Below are positions 43,601-53,609 of a DNA stretch of 64,000 nt, in pieces. The stretch's first letter is position 1. Each line of letters begins with the position of its first letter. Made by a program: the position numbers and the translations under genes. The notes beneath the pieces are model-generated. The model saw only the letters and a list, made by a program, of their open reading frames with translations, was not told where the DNA came from and did no database searches. The stretch covers positions 930,001-994,000 of the forward strand of contig NADL03000629.1 of NCBI GenBank assembly GCA_002205965.3, in the 5' to 3' direction. Source of the stretch: Kappaphycus alvarezii (Eukaryota; Rhodophyta; Florideophyceae; Gigartinales; Solieriaceae).

Positions 43601-44764
43601 TTAACCGCGTGCCAGCAGAAACGAACTCAGCAGCTTCGATCCGGAGAAGAAGTTTGACATAAATATTGCTCGAGTAACTATCTGTTGAGGCGTGCATGAC
43701 GATAGTTCTAGATCCATCTTCTGAATAATAGTCTTGACGGTTTGGATCTTTCGCTCTACTCTCCCTGTCTTATTATGCCGGCGCGTTGGCCTTGCCTTGA
43801 AAACGATGTTGTGTGTTGCTAAGAGGGAGCGGAGCTTTCTTTTATTATATTCGCCGTCAGCTGATAGCGCGGTTGGCGCGCCATGACGCATTATCCAGTG
43901 AGACTCCAGCGATGCACAAATTGTATCAACGTTTCGACTCGCTGTAATGAGTCCCTCTGTAAAGGAAGTACCCGTGTCTGTGATAATCAACATTGTCTGT
44001 TTCTCATCTCGAATCTGTTCGAAGGCGAAGTCGATTTGTACTTCGATATTTAACTCTTCGTTCACGTGCGTTAACGATATTTTCCGACTGGGAGCTGGCT
44101 GGCCGGTTCTTCTGCATATTGTGCAAGCAGCATTGACATCTTCAATTGCTTTCTCAATTCTAGCCGTTAATATCCCGGCTTGTTGGCACACAGATTTGAT
44201 CTGATCCAGCGGAACATGTGTCAGCCTGAGCACCCTTTTTGCAAATACCTTCGGTTTCCGGGCGGATTTGCTCATGAGATTAGCGGAAACGAGGGCGGTG
44301 ATACATTTATCCATGGTTTGTACGACTTGCACTCGCATACGCGGGCTGTGGGGATCACTCTGTTCTGTTGCGATGTACAGATTGAAGGTCCGGCTCGATT
44401 CGTCATTAGGGCGTTTGAATGTCAATGACGGGATTTGAGCGATGCAATCTTGGACTGAGTGTTTACCTACATCCAATCCTATTATGATTGAAGAGTCATC
44501 GTCTTCGAGTCCAAGAGTAAGATTTCCAAGCTTCATTTCGGCCTTGATGACCTTCTGATAGGAGTCATCCATGTTGGCATAGAGAGCATGGCCGTATCCA
44601 TTGGAAATGCCCTTAGCCTTAGTGTCGCCACCCTTGGCAAAAACTCTTACCCTTTGCATCCACATACAGACTGCCCTCCTGTACTTGAACTTATCTGACT
44701 GTGTAGTCAGCCTTGGTGCTTCCACGAGGTTGCTTGATGAGATTTCTGTGGCACCTGGGCCCAT
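43601..44764 (-). CDS. CopF gag fused to integrase core
   Basis: MGPGATEISSSNLVEAPRLT begins four bases after the 5' LTR. Residues 1-165 are gag-like, with no zinc knuckle. Then a pre-integrase part with HVPLDQIKSVCQQAG and ACTICRRTGQPAPSR, and the integrase core: QIDFAFEQIRDEKQTMLIIT and DTGTSFTEGLITASRNV (first Asp), HGAPTALSADGEYNKRKLRS (second Asp), RHNKTGRVERKIQTVKTI (Glu). Length 387 codons to TAA at 43,601. I see no DSGA-type protease; it may be highly diverged or lost. Integrase is placed before RT, as in all copia elements. Confidence 0.88.
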   Translation of the reverse strand: MGPGATEISSSNLVEAPRLTTQSDKFKYRRAVCMWMQRVRVFAKGGDTKAKGISNGYGHALYANMDDSYQKVIKAEMKLGNLTLGLEDDDSSIIIGLDVGKHSVQDCIAQIPSLTFKRPNDESSRTFNLYIATEQSDPHSPRMRVQVVQTMDKCITALVSANLMSKSARKPKVFAKRVLRLTHVPLDQIKSVCQQAGILTARIEKAIEDVNAACTICRRTGQPAPSRKISLTHVNEELNIEVQIDFAFEQIRDEKQTMLIITDTGTSFTEGLITASRNVDTICASLESHWIMRHGAPTALSADGEYNKRKLRSLLATHNIVFKARPTRRHNKTGRVERKIQTVKTIIQKMDLELSSCTPQQIVTRAIFMSNFFSGSKLLSSFLLARG

Positions 44765-44767
44765 AAC

Positions 44768-45198
44768 TATGATTTACAGCGGCCCTATGAGCGTGGGATA
44801 GGTGCTATGTGTTAGCTAGGGGCACTGAGATCAATCAGATGACAGGTTGGGGTAAGACGTGGGTAGAGCGGAGTAGACACAGTGATTCGGCACAAGCTGC
44901 CGGCTACCTCCTTCTCCCCTAGGAGGCCCGCTATTGTCTTAGCTTTTATAGACTATCGTTCTGCCTCAGACATGACACTCACGTCTTCCTCATGTGCGCT
45001 CTGCACTAAACAGATCTTCGCCTATCATTCATTAAACTAGAAATGCAAAGCTGATTACATCAGCTTGCATTCGTCTCTATCCGTCTTACGCTCTCCCCAG
45101 CGTATTGCGGATCAATGCAAACGTAAAGGGGCCCGTGCTCTCTGTAACACGTAAACTACCTGTCCACGAGGGACAGATGTAAAGGAATATATCCCACA
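44768..45198 (-). repeat. 5' LTR of CopF
   Basis: Nearly identical partner of 40,807-41,236. TGGGCCCAGGTGCC just inside the element, overlapping the start codon, is a possible primer-binding site, but I cannot assign a tRNA. Confidence 0.9.
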
Positions 45199-45304
45199 AC
45201 AGTACTGTACAGTAGTAAGTCCAATCGCTTAGTAGGGTGCACTGTTCTGAGACCTCCGGGGATTGGAAAATTGTCACTAGTGGACTGTTCGCGCTTACAG
45301 CATC

Positions 45305-48131
45305 ATGGCACAGGCCGTAGGCAAGAAGAATACTTTTACTCTCGAACATCGGCCTTCGAGTGACAACGGCATTTACTGGCTCTCAACACGCAACTTGAAA
45401 AGGCCCCAACCCACCCGGGAACTACCTACTCCCGGTCAATGTATCCTCTGCAGCAGGCCCCAGCCGCAACTCCAGACTGTCGCAAACTTGCTGGCCCATC
45501 TACGCACGACGCACACGCCACAATCCCGACACGGTCCGCCCCGCTGCCATGAGATCCACAAACTGCAGAAAAGTCTAGCTCAAATCGGATACTGGTACTG
45601 TGCCTGTCATCACAAATACCTCGGCTCCAAAGTACACGGTCCGGATCCGCAAGGCCTGTACTCCTTCTCGTACGTCCACTACCCTCAGTGTACCGTAGAC
45701 ACAAGGCCAAGGCAGTACGCTCCGTTGCACAAGTCGCAGTTGCAGGCGGATGAACCCCGCCAGTCTTCGGTCCCGGTCCACGCCCGATCGCCGACGATCA
45801 ACCGCCGCGACCCGCACACACGACTGGACACGCGTCAGATCAGCAACCCTCACCAGGGCATGCTCCGCTCCACGCACAACCCCTGCCCTGCCATGAGGAC
45901 ATCTTTACGACCCACATTCCTGTGTTGTCTCATATCCCTACACGATTCCGATCAGCACTGAGTGACTCCCTGTCGGTCGCCATGCATGACGCAGCGTGGG
46001 CTTGTGCACACGGACATAATGATGCGGAAGAGAAGCTCTCTAAAGTTTTTCTTTTCCCTTCAGTGATGCTTTCCAATACTTCACCTTCCTCAGGTACTAC
46101 CGGTTCGAACGTCGAAACGCAAGTCCAATCAACCAGTGACTTAATCAGAGAACGGCTCGAATTGTGGAATGCAGGACAGTTCCAAACCTTATGGCAGAAC
46201 GCACTTCAACAAGCGACCTCCCGAACAAAACGAACTTTAACGCCCCAGGAACAGAAACAGGCCAACATCCGTCGTGCCATGAGACTCGCCCGCGAAGGAG
46301 CATATGGGAAAGCTGCACAGGCATTAGGATCTCTAGGGGTACTACCGGCCACTAAATCGGTGTCTGACGCCCTCCGAGCTAAACATCCTGAATCTTCCCG
46401 GGAGGATGAGGAACACTTTGAACCGCCTTCCGCACCCCCCGATATCTCAGAGATCACAAAGGATGAGGTTTTGCGGGCAGTTCGCTCATTCAAACCCGGT
46501 TCAGCCCCGGGGGATCCGCACTTCGCCCCTCTCACGTCGAAGAGCTTCTACGGACACCCACATCTTCCTCGCAGGGGAAATTCTTGGATTCATTAACAGA
46601 ACTTCTGGACGTCCTGGCTTCCGGAAAAGCTCCTACTGCCCTCGCCCCGTAGATTGCTGGAGCCCCACTCACACCACTTGCCAAGAAAGACATGACTCCG
46701 CGCCCCATTGCAGTGGGAGAGACTTTGCGACGGTTAGTTAGTAGCTGCCTTGCTACTCGGGTCAATGAAAAGGCCTCCACCTACTTCCAGCCTCTTCAGG
46801 TTGGTATCGCTACAAAGTCAGGAACAGATGCGATAGTTCACGGTGTTCGACGCATCGTGAAGAAGTTCGGTACACGCTCTGAATATGCGCTCTTGTCAGT
46901 CGACCTGAAGAATGCGTTCAACCTGTGCAGCCGTGCTTCCTTTTTTAACGCAGTCCGGAACCTCTTTCCCCAGTTGCTCCCTTGGGTACTGTATTGCTAC
47001 AACAACGACCCAGCGTTCCTCTGGATGGGATTCGAGACTATACGGAGTGTTGTGGGTACTCAGCAAGGAGACCCGCTCAGCGGATTGCTTTTCGCTCTCG
47101 TACTCCACCCCATCGCCCTAAAGATCAAAGAGCTATTGTCGGGATCCCCCGACGAGGACACAGAGTTAGACACACTGCTTTTGGAGCTTTGGTATCACGA
47201 CGATGGCTACATTGTAGCCAAACACGCGGATATACTCAAGATAATCGAGGTTCTGTCTTCTCCCGAGGCCAAACGTCGTGGTCTCCATCTGGCAGTCTTG
47301 AAATGCAAAGTATGGTGGCCCACCGCCCCCTCCGCGTCGGTTCAGTCCGCATACCCCTGTGAAATGCGGCAGGAATACAGTGCTGGTACTTCGGTTTTGA
47401 ACGCGCCAATCGGCTCCCAAACGTTCATGGAACAATACTTCCTGGACCATGTATACTCCCTTGAGCCTTTACTTAACGCTGTCATGGAAATCGAGGACGC
47501 CCACGCTTCATTCCAACTATTGCGCAACTGCTTTGGGGTTTGCAAAGTGGGATACCTCTTGCGAGTTGTGCCGCCCTCCTGTACGCGAAAAGGGGCCGAA
47601 TACTTCGACAGCTTAATCGAGAGGTGCTGCCGCACTTTAGCGGGTGGAATGCTAGACAACTGTATATTCAAGGAGCTGCAACTGCCCATTAAGGCACTAC
47701 ATGAGAAGAAGCCGACCTTGGGAATCGGCCTCTCTTCCGCGCGAGATGTCGCCGCCGCTTCGTTTCTTGCGTCCAGCGCCGCGACGCAGCAGTTATGCGA
47801 GAACTCTTTGCCGTCCTGTGTTCAAGACCTGACGCAATACGAGGATGCTACAGCCGCCTTTACCGCATGGAGCGCCTCTTGTCGACCCTCAGAACGAATT
47901 CCGTTTAGAAATTTCTGCTCATCCAACACACCATCGCAGAAGAAGCTAACAGATGCAATTCATATGGCTGTGCAAGAGGCCTTGCCGCTCGGAAACATCC
48001 GCACCCGCGCCTTCCGAGCTAGCATGTCCCTCCCCGGTGCCAAAGGCTGGGTCTACTGTGCACCTTGCCCTGGATTGAGGACGCACATCAAGAGCAAAGA
48101 CTTTTCCGTGTGGTTCCAGTACTTTTGCCAA
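45305..48131 (+). pseudogene. R2-like non-LTR element: zinc-finger N-terminus and reverse transcriptase
   Basis: MAQAVGKKNTF starts at 45,305. A C2H2 finger follows (CILCSRPQ...LLAHLRTTHT, about 45,430-45,510) with a second Cys-rich stretch (WYCACHHKYLGSK). After frame changes: GQFQTLWQNALQQ, REGAYGKAAQALGSLGVLP, KDEVLRAVRSFKPGSAPGD (46,465-46,515). Then the RT: MTPRPIAVGETLRRLVSS, FQPLQVGIATKSGTDAIVHG, LSVDLKNAFNLCSRA (motif A), VVGTQQGDPLSGLLF (motif B), LWYHDDGYIVAKH (motif C, HDD, about 47,190). The frame stays open from 46,692 to 48,131, where a solo LTR interrupts it. A stop lies at about 46,651. Zinc fingers bind target DNA and RT copies the RNA on the nicked site. Confidence 0.88.
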
Positions 48132-48135
48132 ACCC

Positions 48136-48717
48136 ATGATAGGGGTAAATCGGCGGGGGAAGAGATCCTCAGAACCAATTACCCTGAGAAGGAGGTGTTG
48201 CGAGCGACAAAAGTGCTACCGTGGTATTGTTGAACGAACAAAAGGGAGTGTATATAGAAGAGAGTTGAGTAAGCTACAAGCAAGTATAAAAGGGGCAGGG
48301 TCTACCACCGACGCTCTGCGACTAGCGTAAGAAAAAGGTTTCTTGGGTCTGAAGTTGACTCTCAACTTCCTACTACTCGGGACTTGGCTTGAAGTTGTCC
48401 GCCAACTTCTTGTATGCTTCGTGTTTGACTTAACTTGTTGAGCGCCCCGCTCGGGTATGCTGGCTCCCAAATAGTCCTACCATTTCATGCAAACAGCCCC
48501 TTATATAGAGTTTTCAACCCTCACATTCTTTAGCATCTATACAGTACCTATGTACCAAATCTGCACCGCCACAGTACAATGCAAAGCATCCCTCTAAAAA
48601 TAATAAAAAAATATAATTGTAAGTACAGTGACAGCTCAGCATGCCAACTCGGCCAGCGCAGCATGCCAACTCGGCCAGCGCAGCATGCCAAGGAATATCT
48701 ACAATTTTCATTATATC
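48136..48717 (-). repeat. Long-variant GypA solo LTR inside the R2-like gene, AACCC duplication
   Basis: 48,136-48,406 is nearly identical to the GypA LTRs at 54.5 and 62 kb; the remainder, to TTATATC at 48,717, is unrelated to them but matches the old LTR at 1.0-1.3 kb. AACCC flanks both ends (48,131-48,135 and 48,718-48,722). Removing the insert restores the reading FCQTPLFAPG of the R2-like protein, which parallels FYCRVPLFPP in copy 2. Given as minus because the element's transcription sense is minus. Confidence 0.85.
48637..48690. repeat. 22-bp tandem repeat in the long-variant LTR
   Basis: CAGCATGCCAACTCGGCCAGCG is repeated at 48,637 and 48,659, with a partial third unit to 48,690. Related, diverged units occur at 1,030-1,130. 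Confidence 0.85.
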
Positions 48718-48722
48718 AACCC

Positions 48723-49318
48723 CCTTATTCGCCCCAGGTACCCCTTGCCCCAAAGCAGGATGTCATGAAATGCTGGATATCTACGGGGACCACTTGCTAC
48801 ATTGTCGCTTTGGCTGCGAGCGGAATACTCGCCATAACAACCAGGTGACTTTACTGAGGAACGACCTTGCAAGAGCCGCCCGACGTCCATTCATCGAACC
48901 TCGTCTACACTACCAAAACAGGACGAGGCCGGATATCAGCGCGATGGGAGCCGGCGGTGGCACGGATTACTTCGACGTAACCTTTGTCAACCCGCTCGCT
49001 CCCTCCCACGCAAGAGCCAGGGCTTTCAACCCACTCACAAGCCTCAACGCAGCTCACGCAGAGAAGCAGCGGAAATACCAAGGGTTCCTTGCTGAGCTGC
49101 CTGGGAGAAACAGGCTGGTTCCTGTCCCCATCTCAACGCTTGGAGGATGGCATCCGGCGGCGTTCTCCGTCGTCAAGGAACTCGCGAGAACCGTTGCCAC
49201 CCGCGCAATGGAACGGTTTTCGAAGGTTAGAGCCATTCTTTTACAGCGGCACTCCGCTTTGACAGTAACCTCCAATGCCGCTTGTTTGCTGGCTGGCCTC
49301 CCTTCCACTTTCTGGTAG
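48723..49318 (+). pseudogene. R2-like element: zinc cluster and restriction-like endonuclease
   Basis: Continuation of the gene after the inserted LTR. The zinc cluster is CPKAGCHEMLDIYGDHLLHC (Cys, Cys, His, Cys), followed by ARAARRPFIEPRLHY and the nuclease core RPDISAMGAGGGTDYFDVTF (48,930-48,990; Asp of RPD and of DVT). The C-terminus reads VPISTLGGWHPAAFS and ACLLAGLPSTFW, ending at the TAG at 49,316. This domain nicks the target to prime reverse transcription. The frame is open throughout. Upstream parts are broken, so the element is dead. Confidence 0.88.
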
Positions 49319-49447
49319 ATTGGAGTGCCATCCACAGCTTTCGACGCATCGTACGGTTTCGCAATTGGCTTGACAACGATACGATATCTACGCTCCGGTA
49401 CAAATTTACTGGATACCAACCCACATATCTACCACAGTAAATTAACC
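49319..49447 (+). other. 3' untranslated region of the R2-like element
   Basis: ATTGGAGTGCCATCCACAGC through CTACCACAGTAAATTAA. Repeated, with changes, at 49,620-49,755 after a second partial C-terminus, and its last part at 14,122-14,206. No poly(A) tail. Confidence 0.65.
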
Positions 49448-49575
49448 CCCAATTTACACATTTAATGGATGTTTGCGATGAAAATGTACCTGGGGTGGTT
49501 TTTGAATAATCTAATTTGCAATAATGCTTTAATTATGTATCGCACCACATCAACAGTCCTTTCTACAGCTACAAA

Positions 49576-49755
49576 CTTCAACCTCTAGTGCCGCTTGTTT
49601 AGTGGCTACCTTCCTTCCACCTTCTGATAGATTGGAGTGCTATGTACAGTTTTCGACGAATTGTACGGTTTCAAAACTGGCTTGGCCAATATACGGCATC
49701 TACGCTGCAGTGTAAATTTATTGGGTACCAACCCACATATCTACCACAGTAAATT
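49576..49755 (+). repeat. Second, truncated R2-like 3' end
   Basis: AGTGCCGCTTGTTTAGTGGC repeats the codons for the end of the endonuclease, followed by the same 3' untranslated sequence. It may be a 5'-truncated insertion next to the longer copy. Confidence 0.7.
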
Positions 49756-49858
49756 AAATCTCAGAGATAAAGACGGTCGCAAATAAATCCCCTTCACCTA
49801 TTATTGTCATTGTTCTCCATTTTCTTGGCAAGTGTAACCTTGCAACCACAGTTGGCCC

Positions 49859-50208
49859 TGTGGGGGCTAGTGTGGGGTCCGGTGGTTGGCTTCCGCGTAG
49901 GTTGTGCGAGGCCCTTCAGACGGCAGTAATTTCGCAGATTTCTGCAGCCCAGCGCGGTGCGGTTCGTCCTACAAGATACCCGGGATACCTTGTGTACCTG
50001 ATTGGGTTGCTGTTTGATTGTTCGTTATTGCCCTTTATTTAGTGTATGTTACCATCTCCACATGCATATATATAGTGGATACATCCGTCGTATGCCGCAA
50101 CCGGAATAAACAGGATGCGCTAAATTATTGCAGACTCTCTGACTCTCACTGAAAGCACGAAACTATTACGCACTCTCTGACTCTCACCGAAGGCACGGAA
50201 TTATTACA
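49859..50208 (-). repeat. Probable LTR of another copia family
   Basis: On the minus strand the segment begins TGTAATAATTCC and ends CCCCCACA, the TG...CA form of an LTR. It has a TATATATA box (about 50,068-50,076) followed by AATAAAGGGC as a possible poly(A) signal, and a minus-strand copia RNase H tail lies just before it (50,450-50,345). No second LTR or target duplication found. Confidence 0.5.
50124..50208. repeat. 38-bp tandem repeat in the putative LTR U3 region
   Basis: Units at 50,124-50,161 and 50,162-50,199 share CTCTCTGACTCTCAC and GCACG, with a partial third unit. It lies upstream of the TATA-like box in the minus sense, where retroelement enhancers are often found. Confidence 0.7.
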
Positions 50209-50344
50209 TGGTAAACGTAGCCTACAGAAAATGCATGAATGACTATTGAAGCGTTAAGTACAACACTCGAAGATTTTCTTTTTGAGATTTTCAATCTCAA
50301 TCTCCAACAATTGTTTCCTCAACACATCCTTGAGGACTGACCCT

Positions 50345-50450
50345 AAGTTTATTGGTCTTCATAAGTTTCCAGAGTGGATGGATGTTGGGTAGCGAATCCT
50401 TAGTAAGTGCGTCTGCTGGGTTCTCAACTATTGGACGCCAAATACTCTAT
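50345..50450 (-). pseudogene. Copia RNase H C-terminal fragment
   Basis: RPIVENPADALTKDSLPNIH, then PLWKLMKTNKL: the usual NPADALTK end of copia pol. Only this end survives. Confidence 0.65.
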
Positions 50451-50559
50451 TTAAGGTCGCCAAACAGTCAAAAAGTGTCTCAAATGTTGCAACTCCTACC
50501 CCAGGATCACATTATTTATCTGTGCTACATTTTTTCTAATTCCTGAAGATCTAAAGAAC

Positions 50560-51139
50560 CAGGTCAATTGGAATATTTTGGTGAAATCATGATTGTATCA
50601 TCAGAATTTTGGTCTTTTTTGCACATCATTACTTGGACTTCACAGAAATCCAGAAGTCCAGTCACTTCCAGTGTATCTGCTGAAATACCAGCTGCAAGCA
50701 ATGCCATTGATGAAGGAAAGCTTTTGACCAACTCTGCTAGTTGTTAAACCTTGGCATGCATTTGTATCCCATATTTGACTCGAAAAATCTCAGTAAATCT
50801 AGATCAATCTGTCATAAGCGTGAAAGAAAGTCTGTAAGGGCTGCTTTTCAACTGATTCGATATAATTTAGGGATTCAACTGCTGTACAGGATGATCTGGA
50901 TACTGGGTCCCTCTAATCCTGCAGATGCATTCTCAAAAAGAGATTCGCCGCTTCTCAAGAATCTTAAATTAATGCTGTTTGATGAAATGCTCCCGTTGAC
51001 TTCGATTTTGGCTAAAATAGCTTCTGTTGCACTCCACTTGACTGACCCAGATTTCTTGAAAGGAAAGAATCATGAAAGTTTTGGCAGTCATTTTTACATG
51101 AATTCGAGTTCCGGGTCCGCAGCTAGATTGTTCGGCTGA
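50560..51139 (+). pseudogene. Copia RNase H fragment, plus strand
   Basis: SRSPVTSSVSAEIPAASNAI and DEGKLLTNSAS (about 50,650-50,730), then FQLIRYNLGIQ and ILGPSNPADAFSKRDSPLL (50,850-50,960). It resembles the RNase H tail of CopC (EILAAVEDIEEGK, VQLIRYNFET). Frame changes and stops. It faces the minus-strand fragment at 50.4 kb. Confidence 0.7.
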
Positions 51140-51519
51140 CTCTGTCACTTCTTTTTTAACTCGAGCTACAGCTCCACGGCTAGATTAGAATTGCAATAAT
51201 TTCAATTTGGTCTATCCTGACATTTTTTTGCAGCTAGTAGTTGCAACCTGGTGTCTATCGATTGTAGAGCACTGAACGCTTGCTCTCGTTACAATCTACT
51301 GCACACAGGAACAGAAGCTACAGAAAACTATGAACAAAAAGCCGATACTATTCATCTAACGTTCTATTTACCGGTAAATACATTTGCTATTCTTTTGCAC
51401 TCCAAATGGTAGCACAGTATGCTACAAAAGCTTCCCGTTAGTCATTTCTTTACCTACCTTAAAAATTTTTGCCACCGGATGGCGACAAAGAAGAAAGACA
51501 TTACTTTTTAAATGGTATT
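51140..51519. other. No recognised feature
   Basis: Between the copia tail and an LTR; no match seen. Confidence 0.35.
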
Positions 51520-51950
51520 TGATAAGGGTAAGTCATCAGGAGAAGAGATATTCAGAACCAACTACCCAAGAAGGAGATGTTACAAACGACAAAACTGCTA
51601 CCGTGGTATAGTTGAACGAACAAAAACGAGTTGAAAAGGAGGACAGTAGGGAGGGTTAGAAGCAAGAATAGAAGGGGTAGGGTCTACCACTGATGCTCTG
51701 TGACCAGTGTAGAAAAACTTTTGCTTGGGTGTGAAGCTGACTCTCAACTTTCTACTACTCGAAACTTGACTTGAAGTTGCCTGCCAACTTGCTTGACCTC
51801 TACAAGAGGAAGCAGTTTACTCGGCCAATATAGACTTTTTAGCTAACCTTAAAGCTTCAAAGAAATATACTAAGAACCATAAAATGTATCAAGTGGAATC
51901 GTGTAAACGACAAAGACTAACAGCAGATACTATCAGAATAAATATCTAGA
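51520..51950 (-). repeat. GypA-family LTR next to an acidic gene
   Basis: GATAAGGGTAAGTCATCAGG through the TACCGTGGTATAGTTGAACG block and the CTTGCTTGACCTCTACAAGA block; closest to the LTR at 19.8 kb. In the element's sense it follows the acidic gene at 52.5-51.97 kb, as a 3' LTR would. Confidence 0.75.
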
Positions 51951-51966
51951 TTCCTTCCTAAATATC

Positions 51967-52490
51967 TTAGTCCTCTACATCAAAGCCAAAACATTTCCCC
52001 AAAATATGCATTCCACACAGGCAGTCCACACAAATATCCGCGAACGGACTAGAATTCTCCATTTCTTCCTGCGAAATATCTAGACTACTGAAGATTCCCC
52101 CATCCAGTTCCACAGTTGGGACCACCTGGTCCATATTTTCCGGCGCCTTCCCCACTAATCCAGAACTTTCCATGTCTCCCTCCCCCTCATCCTCCTCTTC
52201 ACTCCTCTCTTCATCTTCGTCAGATGAGTCACAGATCACAACTACTCCCTCAGTCTCCCCCTTGTTCTCCATGGGAGCCTTCCCACCGTTGTAAACTAGT
52301 GGCTCCCACGGGTCTACCCAGTCCTCCTCTCCATCCTCCTCTTCCTCTGCCTCTTTTGCCTGCTCGAAGCAGTTACAGCAGAGGCACTCCTGAACGCGTT
52401 CCCTGTCCAACTTTCTACTGTAATCATCGTAGTCGGTTGGACCATTTGCCATCATGGCCAGAGCGTTGAGTGGACGACGGCCTCGAGATG
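51967..52490 (-). CDS. Acidic GypA-associated protein, longest uninterrupted copy of the tail
   Basis: Homology starts near 52,485 (RRPLNALAMMANGPTDYDDY); the first ATG in the homologous part is at 52,455. An open frame extends further up to 52,578, but that part is the conserved non-coding flank, brought in frame by a deletion of the promoter-proximal region. Features: CCNCFEQAKEAEEEEDGEED, a second acidic run (SSDEDEERSEEEDEGEG), then the conserved tail DMESSGLVGKAPENMDQVV, ELDGGIFSSLDISQEEMENS, PFADICVDCLCGMHILGKCF. Net charge is strongly negative; no domain recognised. Probably not expressed as its ancestor was, since the ancestral start is gone. Confidence 0.65.
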
Positions 52491-52499
52491 GCGACCTTG

Positions 52500-52690
52500 G
52501 ACGTGTACAGTAATGACATCTATTAATGACATCGTGTCTTAAAATAAAAAAATCAACCCATGAATCTGCTACACTCATCCATATAAAAAAAATATTGAAA
52601 ATTCAGAAACTGTAAAAAGATCTTCAAAATTTCGATACTCTATCCAAATTTGGTCCTCTTCTAGAATTTTTTCGCACATCAGTATTCGTC
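52500..52690 (-). repeat. Conserved 5' flank of the acidic gene
   Basis: Reverse complement matches 26,871-27,060 and 19,505-19,700. Confidence 0.65.
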
Positions 52691-52705
52691 AACATTTCCC
52701 GTCCA

Positions 52706-52955
52706 AAAGAAATGGTTCCATAGTCCAGTGGCTCCGAACTTTCCCTGCCCGTCACCTAGTGACGGGAAGCTCGAATCTTCCATTTTGAAAGCCATCCGAT
52801 TCTAGCAAAGCCCGAAGGCGTCTATAAATAGACGTCAAGACGCGTGAGTAGGATTATTACGGCCACAGAGAGGAGCCTAGACCTGCATCTGATAGGAACA
52901 TACGCTAAACGAGCGAATGAGGGTACCTGCCTGCTGTTCGGACCGGTAGTGTGTT
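52706..52955 (+). repeat. Probable tRNA-derived SINE, copy 1
   Basis: GGTTCCATAGTCCAGTGGCT resembles a tRNA 5' end with an A box, and AAGCTCGAATCTTCC resembles a B box. Between them is a perfect 8-bp hairpin CCCGTCAC-CTA-GTGACGGG. The body aligns with copy 2 at 53,610-53,850 (GGCCACAGAGAGGAGC... and GAGGGTACCTGC). No poly(A) tail is clear. Confidence 0.5.
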
Positions 52956-53074
52956 CAAAATTTTCGATTTAGAACCGAAGAATATCAGTGGTAATTTCAC
53001 CTTATGTTTCACTTGCAGCAAACTAGTCCAAACCTTCTACTCTCCCCGGTTGGGGTCTAGAACCCGACTGGTCA

Positions 53075-53270
53075 GGGCTTTGCCAACGAATTTGCGACTG
53101 GCATTGTCGCACGGGCAGCCGTTCCGATTTCTGATGCGCAGCAAACATTGTACACTCGTTACGCGGCTAGAATCGTCCAAAGTATCGCCAGTTATTCGTT
53201 GGAAGGGGGTTTGAGCGACACCTAAGGCCACAGCGTGAAACTTTATATATTCTAGAGAACTTCTGTTCTC
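53075..53270 (+). pseudogene. R2-like 3' end, copy 4
   Basis: FATGIVARAAVPISDAQQTL, then YTRYAARIVQSIASYSLEGG and LSDT-stop at 53,222-53,224. Almost the same as the C-terminus of copy 2 (18,016-19,195). The hairpin GAGAAC-TTCT-GTTCTC at 53,255-53,270 parallels that of copy 2. Confidence 0.8.
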
Positions 53271-53609
53271 ATGTTATTTATGTGTCTATCCATATTATTC
53301 CTCGTCTTCTATTGATGTTATCAGGAAAATGAAGTGAACCGCCCCATTAATCCAAACATTTTACGGAATCAGTCACGTGCTGGCGTTGTCTGGAAAACCA
53401 TGGCATAACGATTGTATATATCTTCCAAGCGTAAAACATCCAAATGTTTCCCCATGGTGGCGGCGATTATATGCGATCTGTTACCTCGTGTGAAAGCAAC
53501 CAAGTTGGCAAAGTGTGGATTGAACCGCTCCGCGAGGGAGCGTTTTTCGCATTATTTGATGGCTGATGGCCAGATTCTCACTAAGCTTCATCTGTTTCCC
53601 AAGTAAACA
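53271..53609. other. No recognised feature
   Basis: Between the R2-like 3' end and the second SINE-like copy. A short open stretch (53,412-53,603) has no recognisable similarity. Confidence 0.35.

Larger units (their letters stand above)
40807..45198 (-). mobile_element. CopF: young Ty1/copia-type element with ACAGT target duplication
   Basis: LTRs at 40,807-41,236 and 44,768-45,198 differ at about seven positions. Both begin, on this strand, TATGATTTACAGCGG and end ATATATCCCACA. ACAGT flanks the element at 40,802-40,806 and 45,199-45,203. The interior (minus) carries gag-integrase, RT and RNase H in copia order. LTR similarity shows it is the most recent insertion in the window, yet four TAA stops and one frame change interrupt the coding sequence. 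Confidence 0.92.

Noticed and set aside
40807..45198. Non-standard genetic code with TAA as sense codon
   Set aside because: TAG and TGA interrupt other elements as well, TAA ends well-aligned frames normally, and the replaced residues (Gly-Tyr context, Leu-like, Gln-like) are not one amino acid.
48637..48690. CRISPR-like array
   Set aside because: Units are directly adjacent with no spacers and lie in an LTR of a eukaryotic element.
52706..52790. Functional tRNA gene
   Set aside because: Box-like motifs are present but stems do not close as a cloverleaf, and a second diverged copy points to a SINE.
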